Positions 11,359-21,147 of a stretch of 64,000 nt of DNA are shown in pieces. This stretch comes from Corallochytrium limacisporum (lineage: Eukaryota; Opisthokonta): assembly GCA_002811645.1 (NCBI GenBank), contig PDIP01000031.1:46750-110749 (forward strand), given 5' to 3'. Both the position numbers and the translations under genes were made by a program. Within the stretch, counting starts at the first letter, position 1, and each line of letters begins with the position of its first letter. A model generated the notes under the pieces. It searched no databases. It was given only the letters and a program-made list of their open reading frames with translations, and had not been told where the DNA came from.

Positions 11359-12423
11359 ATGCCTGAGATTCTGGAAATTATGATCTGCAGAATCTGCTAC
11401 GCAGAATTCCATGCGGATCTGAACAAGCCAATGCATGCGGATGAGCCAGAGATGTGCCGAAATTGTGCAGAATTCACAGATAAACTGCTCGGGGATCTAG
11501 GACGCGGAGAAATGAAGTCATTAGGGGCCAACAACGCTGTAGCCGATATCATCAGTGAATTTGCCCGCCATGCCACAAGCGTTGCACACGGTACCGGTGC
11601 AGAGCGCATGGAACCGAAAGGAAAGCAGCCGGAACTGCTCACAGAAAGCAGGCCATCAATGCAAAGCAACGGCAGTGGGAATTCTGAAGCTGGGACCAAC
11701 GGGGCCACTACAGAGTTTGCGCATAGTGGAATACTATTGCAGGACTATTTCAAGGCTTACGCCAAGGCAATGAAGGAAGGTGCAGACCTACCAGAGCTTC
11801 CGGATGCGATCCGTAAGAATGAGCAGCTCTGTGCCATGCTTGGCATCGATGATAGGGATGCGATTCCACAGGAGGTACGGGACGAGGTCTCCCAACTGTC
11901 GTCTATTCTGAGCACAGTACTCAAGCCGAAACAAGGACGGAACCCAGAGAAAGCGTCCTTTGACGAAGACGATGACAACAATGATGTGGATGCTTTCAAT
12001 ATCAGCCTCGACCATGGCAATGAGGTAGATGACGATGAACCGCCCCCTTTCACGCCAAATGACGTAACAGCACCATCTGCAGAAGGTCCTCCTCCACGTC
12101 AACGGATGGCCATCACCATCACAAACGGACGCGTAACGTACGCATCACCAGTAACATCACCCCGTTCTGAGGTGTCGTCTTCGTCGGCTTCCGGCGCTGA
12201 TTCTGCCTTCAATGTAACCCCCCGCACTGCAGATGGCTCTCGACATCCAGCACCGGCATCGGAGCTCCTGTCCTCTGCATCTGGCAGCGCCGGCTTGGCC
12301 CAGGGTCCGCAGCGGGGCTTGGCCAAAGGTCGAAACCGTAGCCTCGCACAGGGTAGTCAGCACCGTCGGAACCGAAAGAGCGGTGCTTCTACCGCCGTAG
12401 CCACGAACAATTCCGGGCTATAA
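11359..12423 (+). CDS. Orphan protein with paired CxxC motifs
   Basis: Predicted 354-residue protein that I do not recognise. The N-terminus has two CxxC pairs, C10/C13 and C33/C36, separated by 19 residues, a spacing typical of small zinc ribbons. Residues about 120-200 look helical and acidic. From about 205 to the end the chain is low in complexity: an Asp-rich patch (about 205-232), a Pro-rich patch, Ser/Ala-rich stretches and a basic Arg/Lys/Gln/Gly tail. The single open frame, an ATG immediately before the zinc-ribbon-like motif and the absence of stops over 1 kb support a real gene. Transcript evidence is lacking. It lies upstream of the CstF-64 gene on the same strand. Function is unknown; a nuclear or RNA-related role is only a guess from composition. 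Confidence 0.7.
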   Translation: MPEILEIMICRICYAEFHADLNKPMHADEPEMCRNCAEFTDKLLGDLGRGEMKSLGANNAVADIISEFARHATSVAHGTGAERMEPKGKQPELLTESRPSMQSNGSGNSEAGTNGATTEFAHSGILLQDYFKAYAKAMKEGADLPELPDAIRKNEQLCAMLGIDDRDAIPQEVRDEVSQLSSILSTVLKPKQGRNPEKASFDEDDDNNDVDAFNISLDHGNEVDDDEPPPFTPNDVTAPSAEGPPPRQRMAITITNGRVTYASPVTSPRSEVSSSSASGADSAFNVTPRTADGSRHPAPASELLSSASGSAGLAQGPQRGLAKGRNRSLAQGSQHRRNRKSGASTAVATNNSGL

Positions 12424-13189
12424 TGTTCACAGAGTCATCAATCATCAATCCCTATTCCCGTTTGTGCCATACGTTCATCCATACTCATCACCATTTCAAT
12501 CATACCCTTCATAAACGCATACCGTATTGTTCCTACACAGCCACTAGCATCGTGGTTTACCATCGGTCACAGCAGGAAAGCACTATAAGGCATAGCTGCA
12601 AAGAATTTTAGTTGAGTCGATTACCACGGCTTGGATCGGCTCCCATTGTGGAACCTTGTCACACAGGCCTTAGGGCTCGGGGGCGCGCTCAAATAATGGC
12701 TGGGAGGAGAGGGGACACGCGTGCCGGACTGGGAAGGGCCCGTGTTTGGCTGTTTTGACTTTGATATTCAAATTTGCATGCGTTTCTCGGGAGAGGGAAG
12801 CGCGAGCAATAAAGCCGGCATTGGGAAAAAAGGAAAAGCCAACAAACACCTGTAACAGGAAGTCTCGCAGGCAAAGGCTCACCCAGTACCACACTGCGGT
12901 CAGAGCTACATTGCACAACAGGGATAGATAGATCATGAGGAGACGTATAAATTCTGTAAAATTTAGGTAATTTGAAGTAATGGCGTTGCTTGCCTGTACC
13001 TCCCTAGACGGCTTTGTGTCATAGATTGAACTATAGTATGACTTGATGAAACCAACCGGCATAATTGTGAAAGAGTCACATGTAAAAAAGTAGCAAGAGA
13101 GTTCTGTTGATAATGTGGTGAAGAGATTTACACGGTCCGAGCCTCTTAGTTTTCTTAGAATCCATCAAATTCAAACCAAGAGCCATTCC
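12424..13189. other. Intergenic region upstream of CstF-64
   Basis: About 770 bases with no supported gene. It contains A/T-rich patches near 12940-13110 that may be the promoter of the CstF-64 gene. The CstF-64 frame extends upstream to 13115, but only from a GTG codon. Reading frames on the minus strand here (up to 130 codons) have no domain signal. Confidence 0.5.
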
Positions 13190-14335
13190 ATGAGCGTACC
13201 AGAAGCCCAGAGTCGTTCGGTTTTTGTGGGTAACATCCCTTACGACGCCACAGAGAGTCAACTAATTGAAGTCTTCAGTGAAGTCGGACCCGTTATCAAT
13301 TTCCGTCTCGTCACCGACCGTGACACAGGCAAACCAAAGGGTTACGGTTTTTGTGAGTTCAGGGATCGAGAAACCGCCCAGAGTGCGATCCGCAATCTCA
13401 ACAACTACAACTTCTACGGGCGCGCCCTTAAAGTAGATAACGCAGACCGCGGGAGTTCTAGCGCAGGGCCCCCGGTACACAGTCAAAGCAGCGCAGGACC
13501 AAGCGGTGCCCTAGGAGGATCCCTCGGTGCACCACCACCACCACCAGGACCTCCGCGCTCTCCGCGCTCCTACGACGCCACCGGACGCCCCGACATCTCC
13601 AGCACTGGTGCCAGTGGTGGACCTGTTGGTAACACGGGAACCCTTGCTGCTGCACCGCTCCAGGCGCACTACGCACAAACCGCCTCCGCTGCCGTTGCTG
13701 AAGCCACTGCTCGGTCAGACCTACCGACCGGTTCTATTGTTCCTCCAGAGCACTGCATCGAAGCCATACAAGCCGCTATGCTTGGTATGGACCCTCCGGA
13801 ACTGTTGCAGTTCCTTAAACAATTCAAACAGTTTAGCCAGGAGAAGCCCGAGGCCGCACGCGCCTTGCTCCTCCAGAATCCGCAGTTGGCGTACGCTTTG
13901 CTATTTGTCGAGGTCAGCCTGGGCCTTGTTGACCCTTCGAAGCTGCAGGGCATGATACAGAGCGGTATTTCCATGGAGGCGCAGCAAGGCGCTGCGTCGG
14001 CTGCTGCCGCGTCACGAGCCGCCACCGCGAGCACGGCGGGCGCGCCTTTGCCTCATGCGGCTTCGGGTGTGTACCAACCGTCGATGCCGGCGCACCACCA
14101 TGCACCCCCTCCACCGCCACCTTCAGCTGCTCCCCCGCAATCGTCGTCACTTCTAGGCAAGCCCAGCGATGCGGGTCCGCCACCGCCACCGCCGGGACCA
14201 CCGCCTGGCGCTGCTCCTTCTGGCCAGGATGAACTGATCCAGCAGGTCATGTCCCTGACCCAAGCACAGATCGACCAACTGCCCCCGGCAGAACGAGAAC
14301 AGATCATGATGCTTCGTAGTCAGTTTGGATTGTAG
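13190..14335 (+). CDS. CSTF2: Cleavage stimulation factor 64-kDa subunit (CstF-64)
   Basis: RNA-binding subunit of the CstF complex in nuclear mRNA cleavage and polyadenylation; it recognises the GU/U-rich element downstream of the poly(A) site. From the ATG at 13190 it has 381 residues. An RRM spans about 9-85 with RNP2 VFVGNI and RNP1 KGYGFCEF. A Gly/Pro-rich linker leads to the hinge domain, where ALLLQNPQLAYALL is nearly identical to the CstF-77/symplekin-binding hinge of animal CstF-64. Pro/Ala-rich sequence follows. The last 40 residues (QVMSLTQAQIDQLPPAER...) match the C-terminal three-helix domain. The animal MEARA repeats are absent, so the protein is shorter than the human one. Its 3' end lies 73 bp from the convergent gephyrin-type gene. 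Confidence 0.96.
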   Translation: MSVPEAQSRSVFVGNIPYDATESQLIEVFSEVGPVINFRLVTDRDTGKPKGYGFCEFRDRETAQSAIRNLNNYNFYGRALKVDNADRGSSSAGPPVHSQSSAGPSGALGGSLGAPPPPPGPPRSPRSYDATGRPDISSTGASGGPVGNTGTLAAAPLQAHYAQTASAAVAEATARSDLPTGSIVPPEHCIEAIQAAMLGMDPPELLQFLKQFKQFSQEKPEAARALLLQNPQLAYALLFVEVSLGLVDPSKLQGMIQSGISMEAQQGAASAAAASRAATASTAGAPLPHAASGVYQPSMPAHHHAPPPPPPSAAPPQSSSLLGKPSDAGPPPPPPGPPPGAAPSGQDELIQQVMSLTQAQIDQLPPAEREQIMMLRSQFGL

Positions 14336-14387
14336 AAAACCGGAAACAGCAGGGAAAAGAACACAGTTACAGTAAATTCTCTTTAAT

Positions 14388-14393
14388 TTTATT
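14388..14393 (-). terminator. Poly(A) signal AATAAA of the gephyrin-type gene
   Basis: Read on the minus strand, AATAAA lies 16 bases past the stop codon of the gephyrin-type gene. The whole convergent intergenic space is only 73 bp, so the two transcripts must have very short or overlapping 3' UTRs. The assignment rests on motif and position only. Confidence 0.55.
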
Positions 14394-14408
14394 TTGCTTT
14401 GTCAAATG

Positions 14409-16619
14409 CTAATCCAGCAGGAGACAATTGACCACGGTGTCCTTCTTGAGCTGCGTTAACTTGCCCTTGGCTGGCATACGGATGAGCACGTCGCTGACCG
14501 CCAGGGACGGTAATCGCGAGCTCCGTTGGAATCCGGCCACGTCGACATAGTACTGGGGAATCACCCCGGTCATGAAATCTGCCGACGAGAAGTCCTCGCT
14601 AGTTTCAGGGTGCAACATGCGTAGAGTGCCCCTGACCAGCTCTGGACGCGGATCGAGATCATAATCTTCAGTCAGCTGCGCTTCAATTGTACATAGCTGG
14701 TCTTTGCTGACTGACACTCCGGCCACTTTTTGCAGGAAAGGCCGCACGAAAAGTTTGAAAGTCACGCCGGCACTAACGGGATTTCCTGGCAGGCCGAAGA
14801 ATACGCAGGGCCATCGGCCCTTGTCACCCTTGCTCCGCGTAGCCATAACGGTCGGTTTGCCGGGCTTGAGGGCAACACGCCCGAACTGAATTTCGAATCC
14901 GAGTTCGATCAGTGCTTGCTTAATGAGGTCTTTCTCCCCCATGCTCACTCCACCACTGCAAATGACCACGGGACTCTTGGCAAATGCCTCCTCAAGCGCA
15001 TCGCACACCGTCTCGAATTCATCCTCCAGAATTCCGCCATCAAAGGTCCGAACGAAATTGAGTTTCTCTAATGACCCGATCAGTAGGTGCCGATTTGTGT
15101 CAATAACGTGTTCGAAAGTCGCAGTGTTCTTCATCAGGGTAATTGGGTCGCGCAATTCATTGCCCGTAGAAAAAACAGTCACCTTAACTTCGTTCGTAAT
15201 GAAAGCGCGAACACCTGCCATGAGGCACAGAGCTTGCGCTGCTGGTCCTGCGCAGAGACCCGCGGGCAACAAGACGTCGTTCTTCTTGAAATCACTGCCC
15301 ACCAAACGCACGTTTTTGCCCTCCTTCGCAAATTTGGCAGCTCCTTTGAGCTTAATTGTAACCTCTTCGTTGTCTTTGTCCTCAACCAAATCTGTGTCCT
15401 CAACAGGGATCACCGCATCGCAGTCCTGGGGCAGATGCGCTCCGGTGCTGATGCGAACCACCGAGAAAGATTTAACATCTCCAGAATTCTGTGCCGTGTA
15501 CGTCGGGAAAATCTTGAGGCCCGAACCTGCGGTTGTCACGCCCTTAACCATGACGTCAATGTCCTCGGGACTGCCTGCCGCTTCCAGAGCCTCTGTCAAG
15601 AGGGCAGCATTGAACGCATATCCGTCCATGATCGACGTCGGTAGAGATGGCATGTCAATAGGCGAGAGCACAGGCTCCGCGACGAGGGGTGCGTGCAAGC
15701 GTTCCCGACGATTAACGTGTCGACCCAGAGGCACCTGGTACTCAAGGTTCTGCACCATGTGCAAGTACCCATCGATTTTGGTGGCCTCCATGACCTTGCC
15801 AAATGCGTCTTCGTATGGAATCATCGGGTACGCCGATTCACGCGCCCGTCGGTGCGGGAAAGGTACTGGCGGCTCGTCGCGTTTCCTTTCGGACTTGCGG
15901 CGGCGCTTGGGAGGTGGACCCAGAGGAAAGTCTGAACCGTTTGGCCTGGTGCCCGCGGCTGGTACCTCTTTACCGAACAGCATGTAACCCTCCTTTACCA
16001 AAGTATGAAACGTCGCATGACTAGCAGCAATCGCGGCCGTCTTGCCACTGATCTGGTCAAATGCGTGGAAATACACCGGCTTCATGGCCTCGAAGCATTC
16101 CTTAGTGGCCTTCTTGCTGCCCGGAAGGCACACGACGAAGATTCGTTGATCTCCGTTGCGACCCGCAGTCATGACGCCAACCAAGGTTCTACCTAGAGCT
16201 GCGAGGGGAGTCTTGTTCAAACTTTCCCGGGTGATTAATTGTGCAAACCCAGGCACTTCGTAGTCTAGCCATTTCCTGACTGCCTGTGGAGTGCGATCAT
16301 CCCAGGTTAGTCCTGTGCCACCCAGTGTGATCAGAGACTGTGGTGCTCCAATATGCATAATTTCGTCAAGTGTGTCTTCAACCTCCAGATCCTTGCACAA
16401 AAATCTTGTCACGGCCATTGAAGCCTTCTGGTGATCTCGCAGCAGGCTAGGGAAGAGCTCCAGGGCTATCTCACCCGCACTATCTTCCTCATAAGTCCTT
16501 GAACTTGACACTGTCAGAATCAGAACATATTTGCCCTCAATGTCATCGGTCTGCAGGACATTCCTTATGTCCTGTGCCATGGACGCGACATCAGCCGCTT
16601 TGCTATCAATGACTTGCAT
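14409..16619 (-). CDS. GPHN: Bifunctional molybdenum cofactor biosynthesis protein (gephyrin/CnxE type)
   Basis: Catalyses the last two steps of molybdenum cofactor synthesis in the cytosol: adenylylation of molybdopterin (G domain, MogA-like) and molybdate insertion (E domain, MoeA-like). From the ATG at 16619 it has 736 residues. The N-terminal G domain shows LITLGGTG followed by an Asp-Asp-Arg-Thr-Pro segment (about 96-112). A Lys/Arg-rich linker (about 235-255) joins it to the E domain, which has a SIMDGYAF motif, CSGGVSMGEKD, a KPGKPT motif and GLPGNPVSAG. The order G then E is that of animal gephyrin and fungal CnxE; plant Cnx1 is the reverse. The frame extends to 16667 only through a GTG codon, so I use the first ATG. 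Confidence 0.95.
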   Translation of the reverse strand: MQVIDSKAADVASMAQDIRNVLQTDDIEGKYVLILTVSSSRTYEEDSAGEIALELFPSLLRDHQKASMAVTRFLCKDLEVEDTLDEIMHIGAPQSLITLGGTGLTWDDRTPQAVRKWLDYEVPGFAQLITRESLNKTPLAALGRTLVGVMTAGRNGDQRIFVVCLPGSKKATKECFEAMKPVYFHAFDQISGKTAAIAASHATFHTLVKEGYMLFGKEVPAAGTRPNGSDFPLGPPPKRRRKSERKRDEPPVPFPHRRARESAYPMIPYEDAFGKVMEATKIDGYLHMVQNLEYQVPLGRHVNRRERLHAPLVAEPVLSPIDMPSLPTSIMDGYAFNAALLTEALEAAGSPEDIDVMVKGVTTAGSGLKIFPTYTAQNSGDVKSFSVVRISTGAHLPQDCDAVIPVEDTDLVEDKDNEEVTIKLKGAAKFAKEGKNVRLVGSDFKKNDVLLPAGLCAGPAAQALCLMAGVRAFITNEVKVTVFSTGNELRDPITLMKNTATFEHVIDTNRHLLIGSLEKLNFVRTFDGGILEDEFETVCDALEEAFAKSPVVICSGGVSMGEKDLIKQALIELGFEIQFGRVALKPGKPTVMATRSKGDKGRWPCVFFGLPGNPVSAGVTFKLFVRPFLQKVAGVSVSKDQLCTIEAQLTEDYDLDPRPELVRGTLRMLHPETSEDFSSADFMTGVIPQYYVDVAGFQRSSRLPSLAVSDVLIRMPAKGKLTQLKKDTVVNCLLLD

Positions 16620-18449
16620 CCTGATAATTGGACTGGTTTCCACCCAAACTACACAGGAGCCCAACACCTGAGCTGAATTTGTTACCGAATGTGGAGTCCT
16701 GTCCCGTGTACCTGTACAGGTTCGTTTTTATACTTACGTTCCATAGATCCTGCAGTCGGTGAGAAAAAAGGGAAAACTGTAAGACCGCAGAGATAGGAAC
16801 AACAAACGCCGGACCAGGGCTGACAGATATCGGTGTGTTGGCCGTACTCCAACTTCATGGATTTCAACCGCCAGCTCCGCCTTCACCAACCAAAAAAGTA
16901 CCGATCTCCGGAGGGCCAGACGTCCACTGTGTGTGTGCCTGTGCCATTAAATCCGACGTGTCATCGCTGTCCCATCGATGGGACGAAAAAGCACTTTCGG
17001 CTTCACAGACTCTCACCCAATGCCACCCCACGTAAAAAACAACACCGATGCCATCGAAATCACTATTAATGCAGGCAGTGTTGGCGAAAGACCACCAAAG
17101 GTCGCCACCAACAATAATGTAGCACACGCGCACACGTACACACACATACACACAGGCTCACTGAAAGATCGCATCAAAGTATGGTTAGTTTACGAAAACA
17201 TTGCGCGCATTCCTGGTCGCACAAGAAAGGAAAGAAACGAGAGGTTTCAAACGGGCTGAAGAAAAAAATATCCATGGGTGCGGGTTGATATAACCACAGC
17301 AATCGTAACGCACTGCCTTTTCGGCACAATCGCCAGGCCGGGCCCGCTCACCCTTCCCATCCGCAGTTACCCCCCCCCCCCCGNNNNNNNNNNNNNNNNN
17401 NNNNNNNNNNNNNNNNNNNNNNNNNNNNNNNNNNNNNNNNNNNNNNNNNNNNNNNNNNNNNNNNNNNNNNNNNNNNNNNNNNNNNNNNNNNNNNNNNNNN
17501 NNNNNNNNNNNNNNNNNNNNNNNNNNNNNNNNNNNNNNNNNNNNNNNNNNNNNNNNNNNNNNNNNNNNNNNNNNNNNNNNNNNNNNNNNNNNNNNNNNNN
17601 NNNNNNNNNNNNNNNNNNNNNNNNNNNNNNNNNNNNNNNNNNNNNNNNNNNNNNNNNNNNNNNNNNNNNNNNNNNNNNNNNNNNNNNNNNNNNNNNNNNN
17701 NNNNNNNNNNNNNNNNNNNNNNNNNNNNNNNNNNNNNNNNNNNNNNNNNNNNNNNNNNNNNNNNNNNNNNNNNNNNNNNNNNNNNNNNNNNNNNNNNNNN
17801 NNNNNNNNNNNNNNNNNNNNNNNNNNNNNNNNNNNNNNNNNNNNNNNNNNNNNNNNNNNNNNNNNNNNNNNNNNNNNNNNNNNNNNNNNNNNNNNNNNNN
17901 NNNNNNNNNNNNNNNNNNNNNNNNNNNNNNNNNNNNNNNNNNNNNNNNNNNNNNNNNNNNNNNNNNNNNNNNNNNNNNNNNNNNNNNNNNNNNNNNNNNN
18001 NNNNNNNNNNNNNNNNNNNNNNNNNNNNNNNNNNNNNNNNNNNNNNNNNNNNNNNNNNNNNNNNNNNNNNNNNNNNNNNNNNNNNNNNNNNNNNNNNNNN
18101 NNNNNNNNNNNNNNNNNNNNNNNNNNNNGGGGGGGAGGGCGGCGGGGAGACCCGACGAAGTTGCAGACTCGGACGCGCCCGGTTACGATCAGCCACCGGC
18201 TGGTAGCGGGCCGTCTGGGAGAGATGCGGGCTAACAGCAAAGATGGCATTGCTCGTGCTTGGCTTGCGAACTTATGAGCGACTTCTACAAGTAATGTGAA
18301 CATGGATATGTATTTATTAGGATCATCATTCAGAAGGCGGCCTTAGACAGCGTTGGACAAGCGCCCGGCGGCAAATGAACAAGACTGAGCAATGGTAGTC
18401 GGGACCTCACTTTAAGGTTAGTAACGGATAGAACAACTTACTGGCCAGG
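16620..18449. other. Divergent promoter region containing an assembly gap
   Basis: This is the region between the starts of the gephyrin-type gene (-) and the F-box gene (+). It holds a CA/TG-rich simple stretch near 17125-17155 and a 745-base run of unknown sequence. No gene is supported on either side of the gap. Frames reported through it consist mostly of unknown residues. Confidence 0.6.
17384..18128. other. Assembly gap (745 N) flanked by poly-C and poly-G
   Basis: All bases are unknown. The left edge is a run of 13 C at 17370-17382 followed by one G; the right edge is a run of seven G at 18129-18135. This is the same C-then-G arrangement as the intact palindromes at 31560 and 39001, so the gap may begin and end in a strong GC hairpin that stopped sequencing or assembly. 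Confidence 0.95.
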
Positions 18450-19574
18450 ATGACAGGGCCACTTCAGTTTGAGGAGCTACCCAGTGAGATCATATGCCTG
18501 GTTTCCAGACACTTGGATCTGCATGAACGCCTCGAATTGTCGACATGTTCGAAGAGAACTCGAGCAGTCATGTGTGGACCCAACAGCCAGGCACGGTTGT
18601 GGGGCGATGTAAAGCGGACTCTGTATAGAGATGTTGAAGGGGAACAGATGTACCTTAAGCCCTTTTTCCCACGAGAACCAAACTGGAACGAAATGGAGCG
18701 CACCCTGCGTTGTGGTGTCCACATGCGATCAGTGTTTCCCGGCTCCATCATCATTGTGCGCATGCACTGCTACACATTCAAGCAACCGCAACACTTCGCC
18801 ATGCTCGGAGTGGCAGATATCCTTGATTTGAGAGACTGTCAGCACATAACCAGTACTGCATGGTTTGGTAGTGTTTCGGAACTATGTTTATTGGGATCGT
18901 GGCACATTTCAGATGTCAGCACTTTGGGTCGCCTAGTTACACTTGATCTGAGCTTCTGTGAACGTCTGACAGATGTAAGCGCTCTGAAGCACATCCCTGA
19001 CCTCAGTCTCAAGGGCTGTCGCCGCCTGGCTGACATTTCCGGCCTGGCCCATGGTGGCGTCCGCCGCCTGAATCTTGCTTACTGCAATCTCGTCACGGAC
19101 GTGTCCCCGGTGAGCTATGTGCACTCCTTAGACCTACAGGACTGCACAGGCATCCGAGACATTTCATGCCTCACCGGGGTGCATTCGCTCAACGTTGCGG
19201 GAATGGCTGACTTCAACGGTCTGGACCGGCTCCGTCAAAACTTGCATGTTCTGCGGGTCAGTGCGCAAAACAAATCGCACGTACAGATTGCCAAGAACAT
19301 GCTGAACGAGGCTGATGATGGCGGAAATGCCAGTCTGCGCTACTTGGAGGCTGTGCGGGTGCACTGGACGCCATTCCTGCGAGCGCATTTCAGCATGCAG
19401 TGCGAATGTGCTCATGGCCACCCGCTCAACAATCGCGTCTCTTTCGATTTCCAGTCCACCCGGCCGGATGCAAAGTCCGACAATCCCACGGAAGTGCAGC
19501 GCCAGCACCCTATGAATGGAATATATGGCGTCGAAGACACGCGGTTTCTCACCAGCGCTATCCACTGCCTTTAA
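18450..19574 (+). CDS. F-box protein with short leucine-rich-like repeats
   Basis: Predicted SCF substrate adaptor of 374 residues. An F-box at about 6-45 has the pattern LPSEIICLVSRHLDLHERLELSTCSK, which would bind Skp1. Residues about 122-252 hold roughly six tandem repeats of 20-23 residues of the form L-x-L-x-x-C-x-x-(I/L)-x-D-(I/V)-S-x-L, for example LDLSFCERLTDVSAL. These are short, Cys-containing leucine-rich repeats like those of FBXL proteins and of many protist proteins. The C-terminal 120 residues show no recognised fold. Substrate unknown. It ends 135 bp from the convergent NIP7 gene. Confidence 0.85.
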   Translation: MTGPLQFEELPSEIICLVSRHLDLHERLELSTCSKRTRAVMCGPNSQARLWGDVKRTLYRDVEGEQMYLKPFFPREPNWNEMERTLRCGVHMRSVFPGSIIIVRMHCYTFKQPQHFAMLGVADILDLRDCQHITSTAWFGSVSELCLLGSWHISDVSTLGRLVTLDLSFCERLTDVSALKHIPDLSLKGCRRLADISGLAHGGVRRLNLAYCNLVTDVSPVSYVHSLDLQDCTGIRDISCLTGVHSLNVAGMADFNGLDRLRQNLHVLRVSAQNKSHVQIAKNMLNEADDGGNASLRYLEAVRVHWTPFLRAHFSMQCECAHGHPLNNRVSFDFQSTRPDAKSDNPTEVQRQHPMNGIYGVEDTRFLTSAIHCL

Positions 19575-19709
19575 GGCATGCATACCGTTTAGTATACATT
19601 AAGTATTTTAGGAATTTCTCTATTGTTGATTCTTTAACAAGTTGTCTGCGATACTGTGGTGGTCATATTCTGCAGGCGATGCTTTACTTGGAATGCACAT
19701 GTCGTGCAC

Positions 19710-20252
19710 CTATGTCAGCGTGTCTTCCGCCCGGATATACTCACCGACATCAGCCTGATGGAAAGCTACCACAGCTGTAGGGTCCACTTTGCGCATGTCC
19801 TGGGTGTTCTTGGCTGTGACTCCGAACCCAAGAGGAATATCGCTCATGCTAAAGATCACTACCCCTTGGTACTGCGGCGTGTTCTCTGTAATGCGGCCGA
19901 GGTGGGCCTTCAGTACATTGTTTCCGTACAGAAAACTCTGTTCACCATTAGGCTTGAGCCACACCTTATGTTTGCAGTACTGTGCAATGTAGTCAAGACA
20001 AGTAATATGCAGGCGGACCTTGCCAGTCTTAGTGAATTTTCCAAAGCAAGTCCCCAGTGAAACTAAGTGATCCCGAGAAATGTTCGTGGCCCGACGAAGG
20101 ATCTCGTCATTGGTGTAGTAGATACGCTGTTCATGAAGACGGAACACCCAGTCACCGTCTGAACGCTGTACTAAGTGCTTAATGTTCTCACCAATGAATT
20201 GTGCCAGCTTCTCAAAGAAGCGACGAGTCTCGTCCTCTGTCAATGGCCGCAT
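19710..20252 (-). CDS. NIP7: 60S ribosome biogenesis factor NIP7
   Basis: Nucleolar protein of 180 residues needed for 27S pre-rRNA processing and 60S subunit assembly. The protein matches the family end to end: it starts [10 protein letters not shown], contains [15 protein letters not shown], then [26 protein letters not shown] and DIPLGFGV. It ends [10 protein letters not shown], as expected for the C-terminal PUA RNA-binding domain. The frame is open well upstream and has in-frame ATGs, but the ATG at 20252 gives exactly the family's N-terminus and length, so I chose it. The nucleolar role is known for the family. Confidence 0.97.
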   Translation of the reverse strand: MRPLTEDETRRFFEKLAQFIGENIKHLVQRSDGDWVFRLHEQRIYYTNDEILRRATNISRDHLVSLGTCFGKFTKTGKVRLHITCLDYIAQYCKHKVWLKPNGEQSFLYGNNVLKAHLGRITENTPQYQGVVIFSMSDIPLGFGVTAKNTQDMRKVDPTAVVAFHQADVGEYIRAEDTLT

Positions 20253-21147
20253 GGTTTCAAGATCGGTCAACAATGATGTAAAATTGTTGGTCATCTCCAT
20301 ACTATAGCTCAAGTGTACAAATTCCGCGAGACCAGATTTTCTTATACCAACCGGAAACACATTCAATAATAATGAACCATCTATGGAACCACGTTCTCTG
20401 CAAGTAGACCACGGAAAGTGTTGCACCGTGCGTAAGTCTGGAGACTCCGCGCGACCCGCATGACCCACCAGAAATCTCCCTTGCAAACACCCACCACCCG
20501 CCCGTGTGGTCGAGCCGACAGGTATATAATTAGGCCCCTAAACAATCAAATTGAAATCCAACCTGAAGATGAATCAAATACTTACGTTCACAGTTATTCG
20601 AGAAGAGCGGAAGAAACTATTTTCAATAGTGAATGTACGGAACCTGGCGCCCCAAAAATCGGAAGCGGGAACTATGGGCGCGACCAATGGCGTACATCTC
20701 GGTCGGTATAGGCACTGAAATAGCCGCCTTTCCCAGAGACCCGCCCGCTCGACGCAACGGTCATCGAGGGAATATATAGAAATCGATGAGAGTTTCTACA
20801 TACTCTTAGTACCATGGGTACTGGGTTACGTGTCAGAATCCGCAGCGGCTTCGCTAAACCCGCCCGGGGCCCCAAACAAGGCCAACAATTTCCTTCTGCT
20901 GCCCTGCAGCCCCATCTGCCTCCGTGGCCTTTTCGCAATGCAGCAATCACGTCGATCACCAGCACGATCTGCAGCTTTTCGAGTGCCTTGTAGCAACATA
21001 GTATTGGACTTGTCAGTGTAAACTACTTGAAGGCGTTAGTCGAAATGTGTATGACTTATGTCAGTGCGCTGTAGACTAACTTTTTCAAGTGGAAAGTGAA
21101 CATATTGTTGAGCAACCCGCAGTTTTGATCACCGAGGAGAGTCATCC
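20253..21147. other. Divergent promoter region between NIP7 and the GTPase
   Basis: About 900 bases without a supported gene. A TCGATGAG sequence near 20783-20790 resembles the yeast PAC element (GCGATGAG) found upstream of ribosome-biogenesis genes such as NIP7. That is a single-motif resemblance and may be chance. TATATA-like stretches occur at 20523-20528 and 20772-20778. Confidence 0.4.

Noticed and set aside
14923-15987. 354-codon frame antisense to the gephyrin-type gene
   Set aside because: Lies wholly within a well-supported minus-strand gene; a shadow of its codon composition.
17185-18303. Long frames crossing the N block
   Set aside because: They consist mostly of unknown residues; the open frame is an artefact of the gap.
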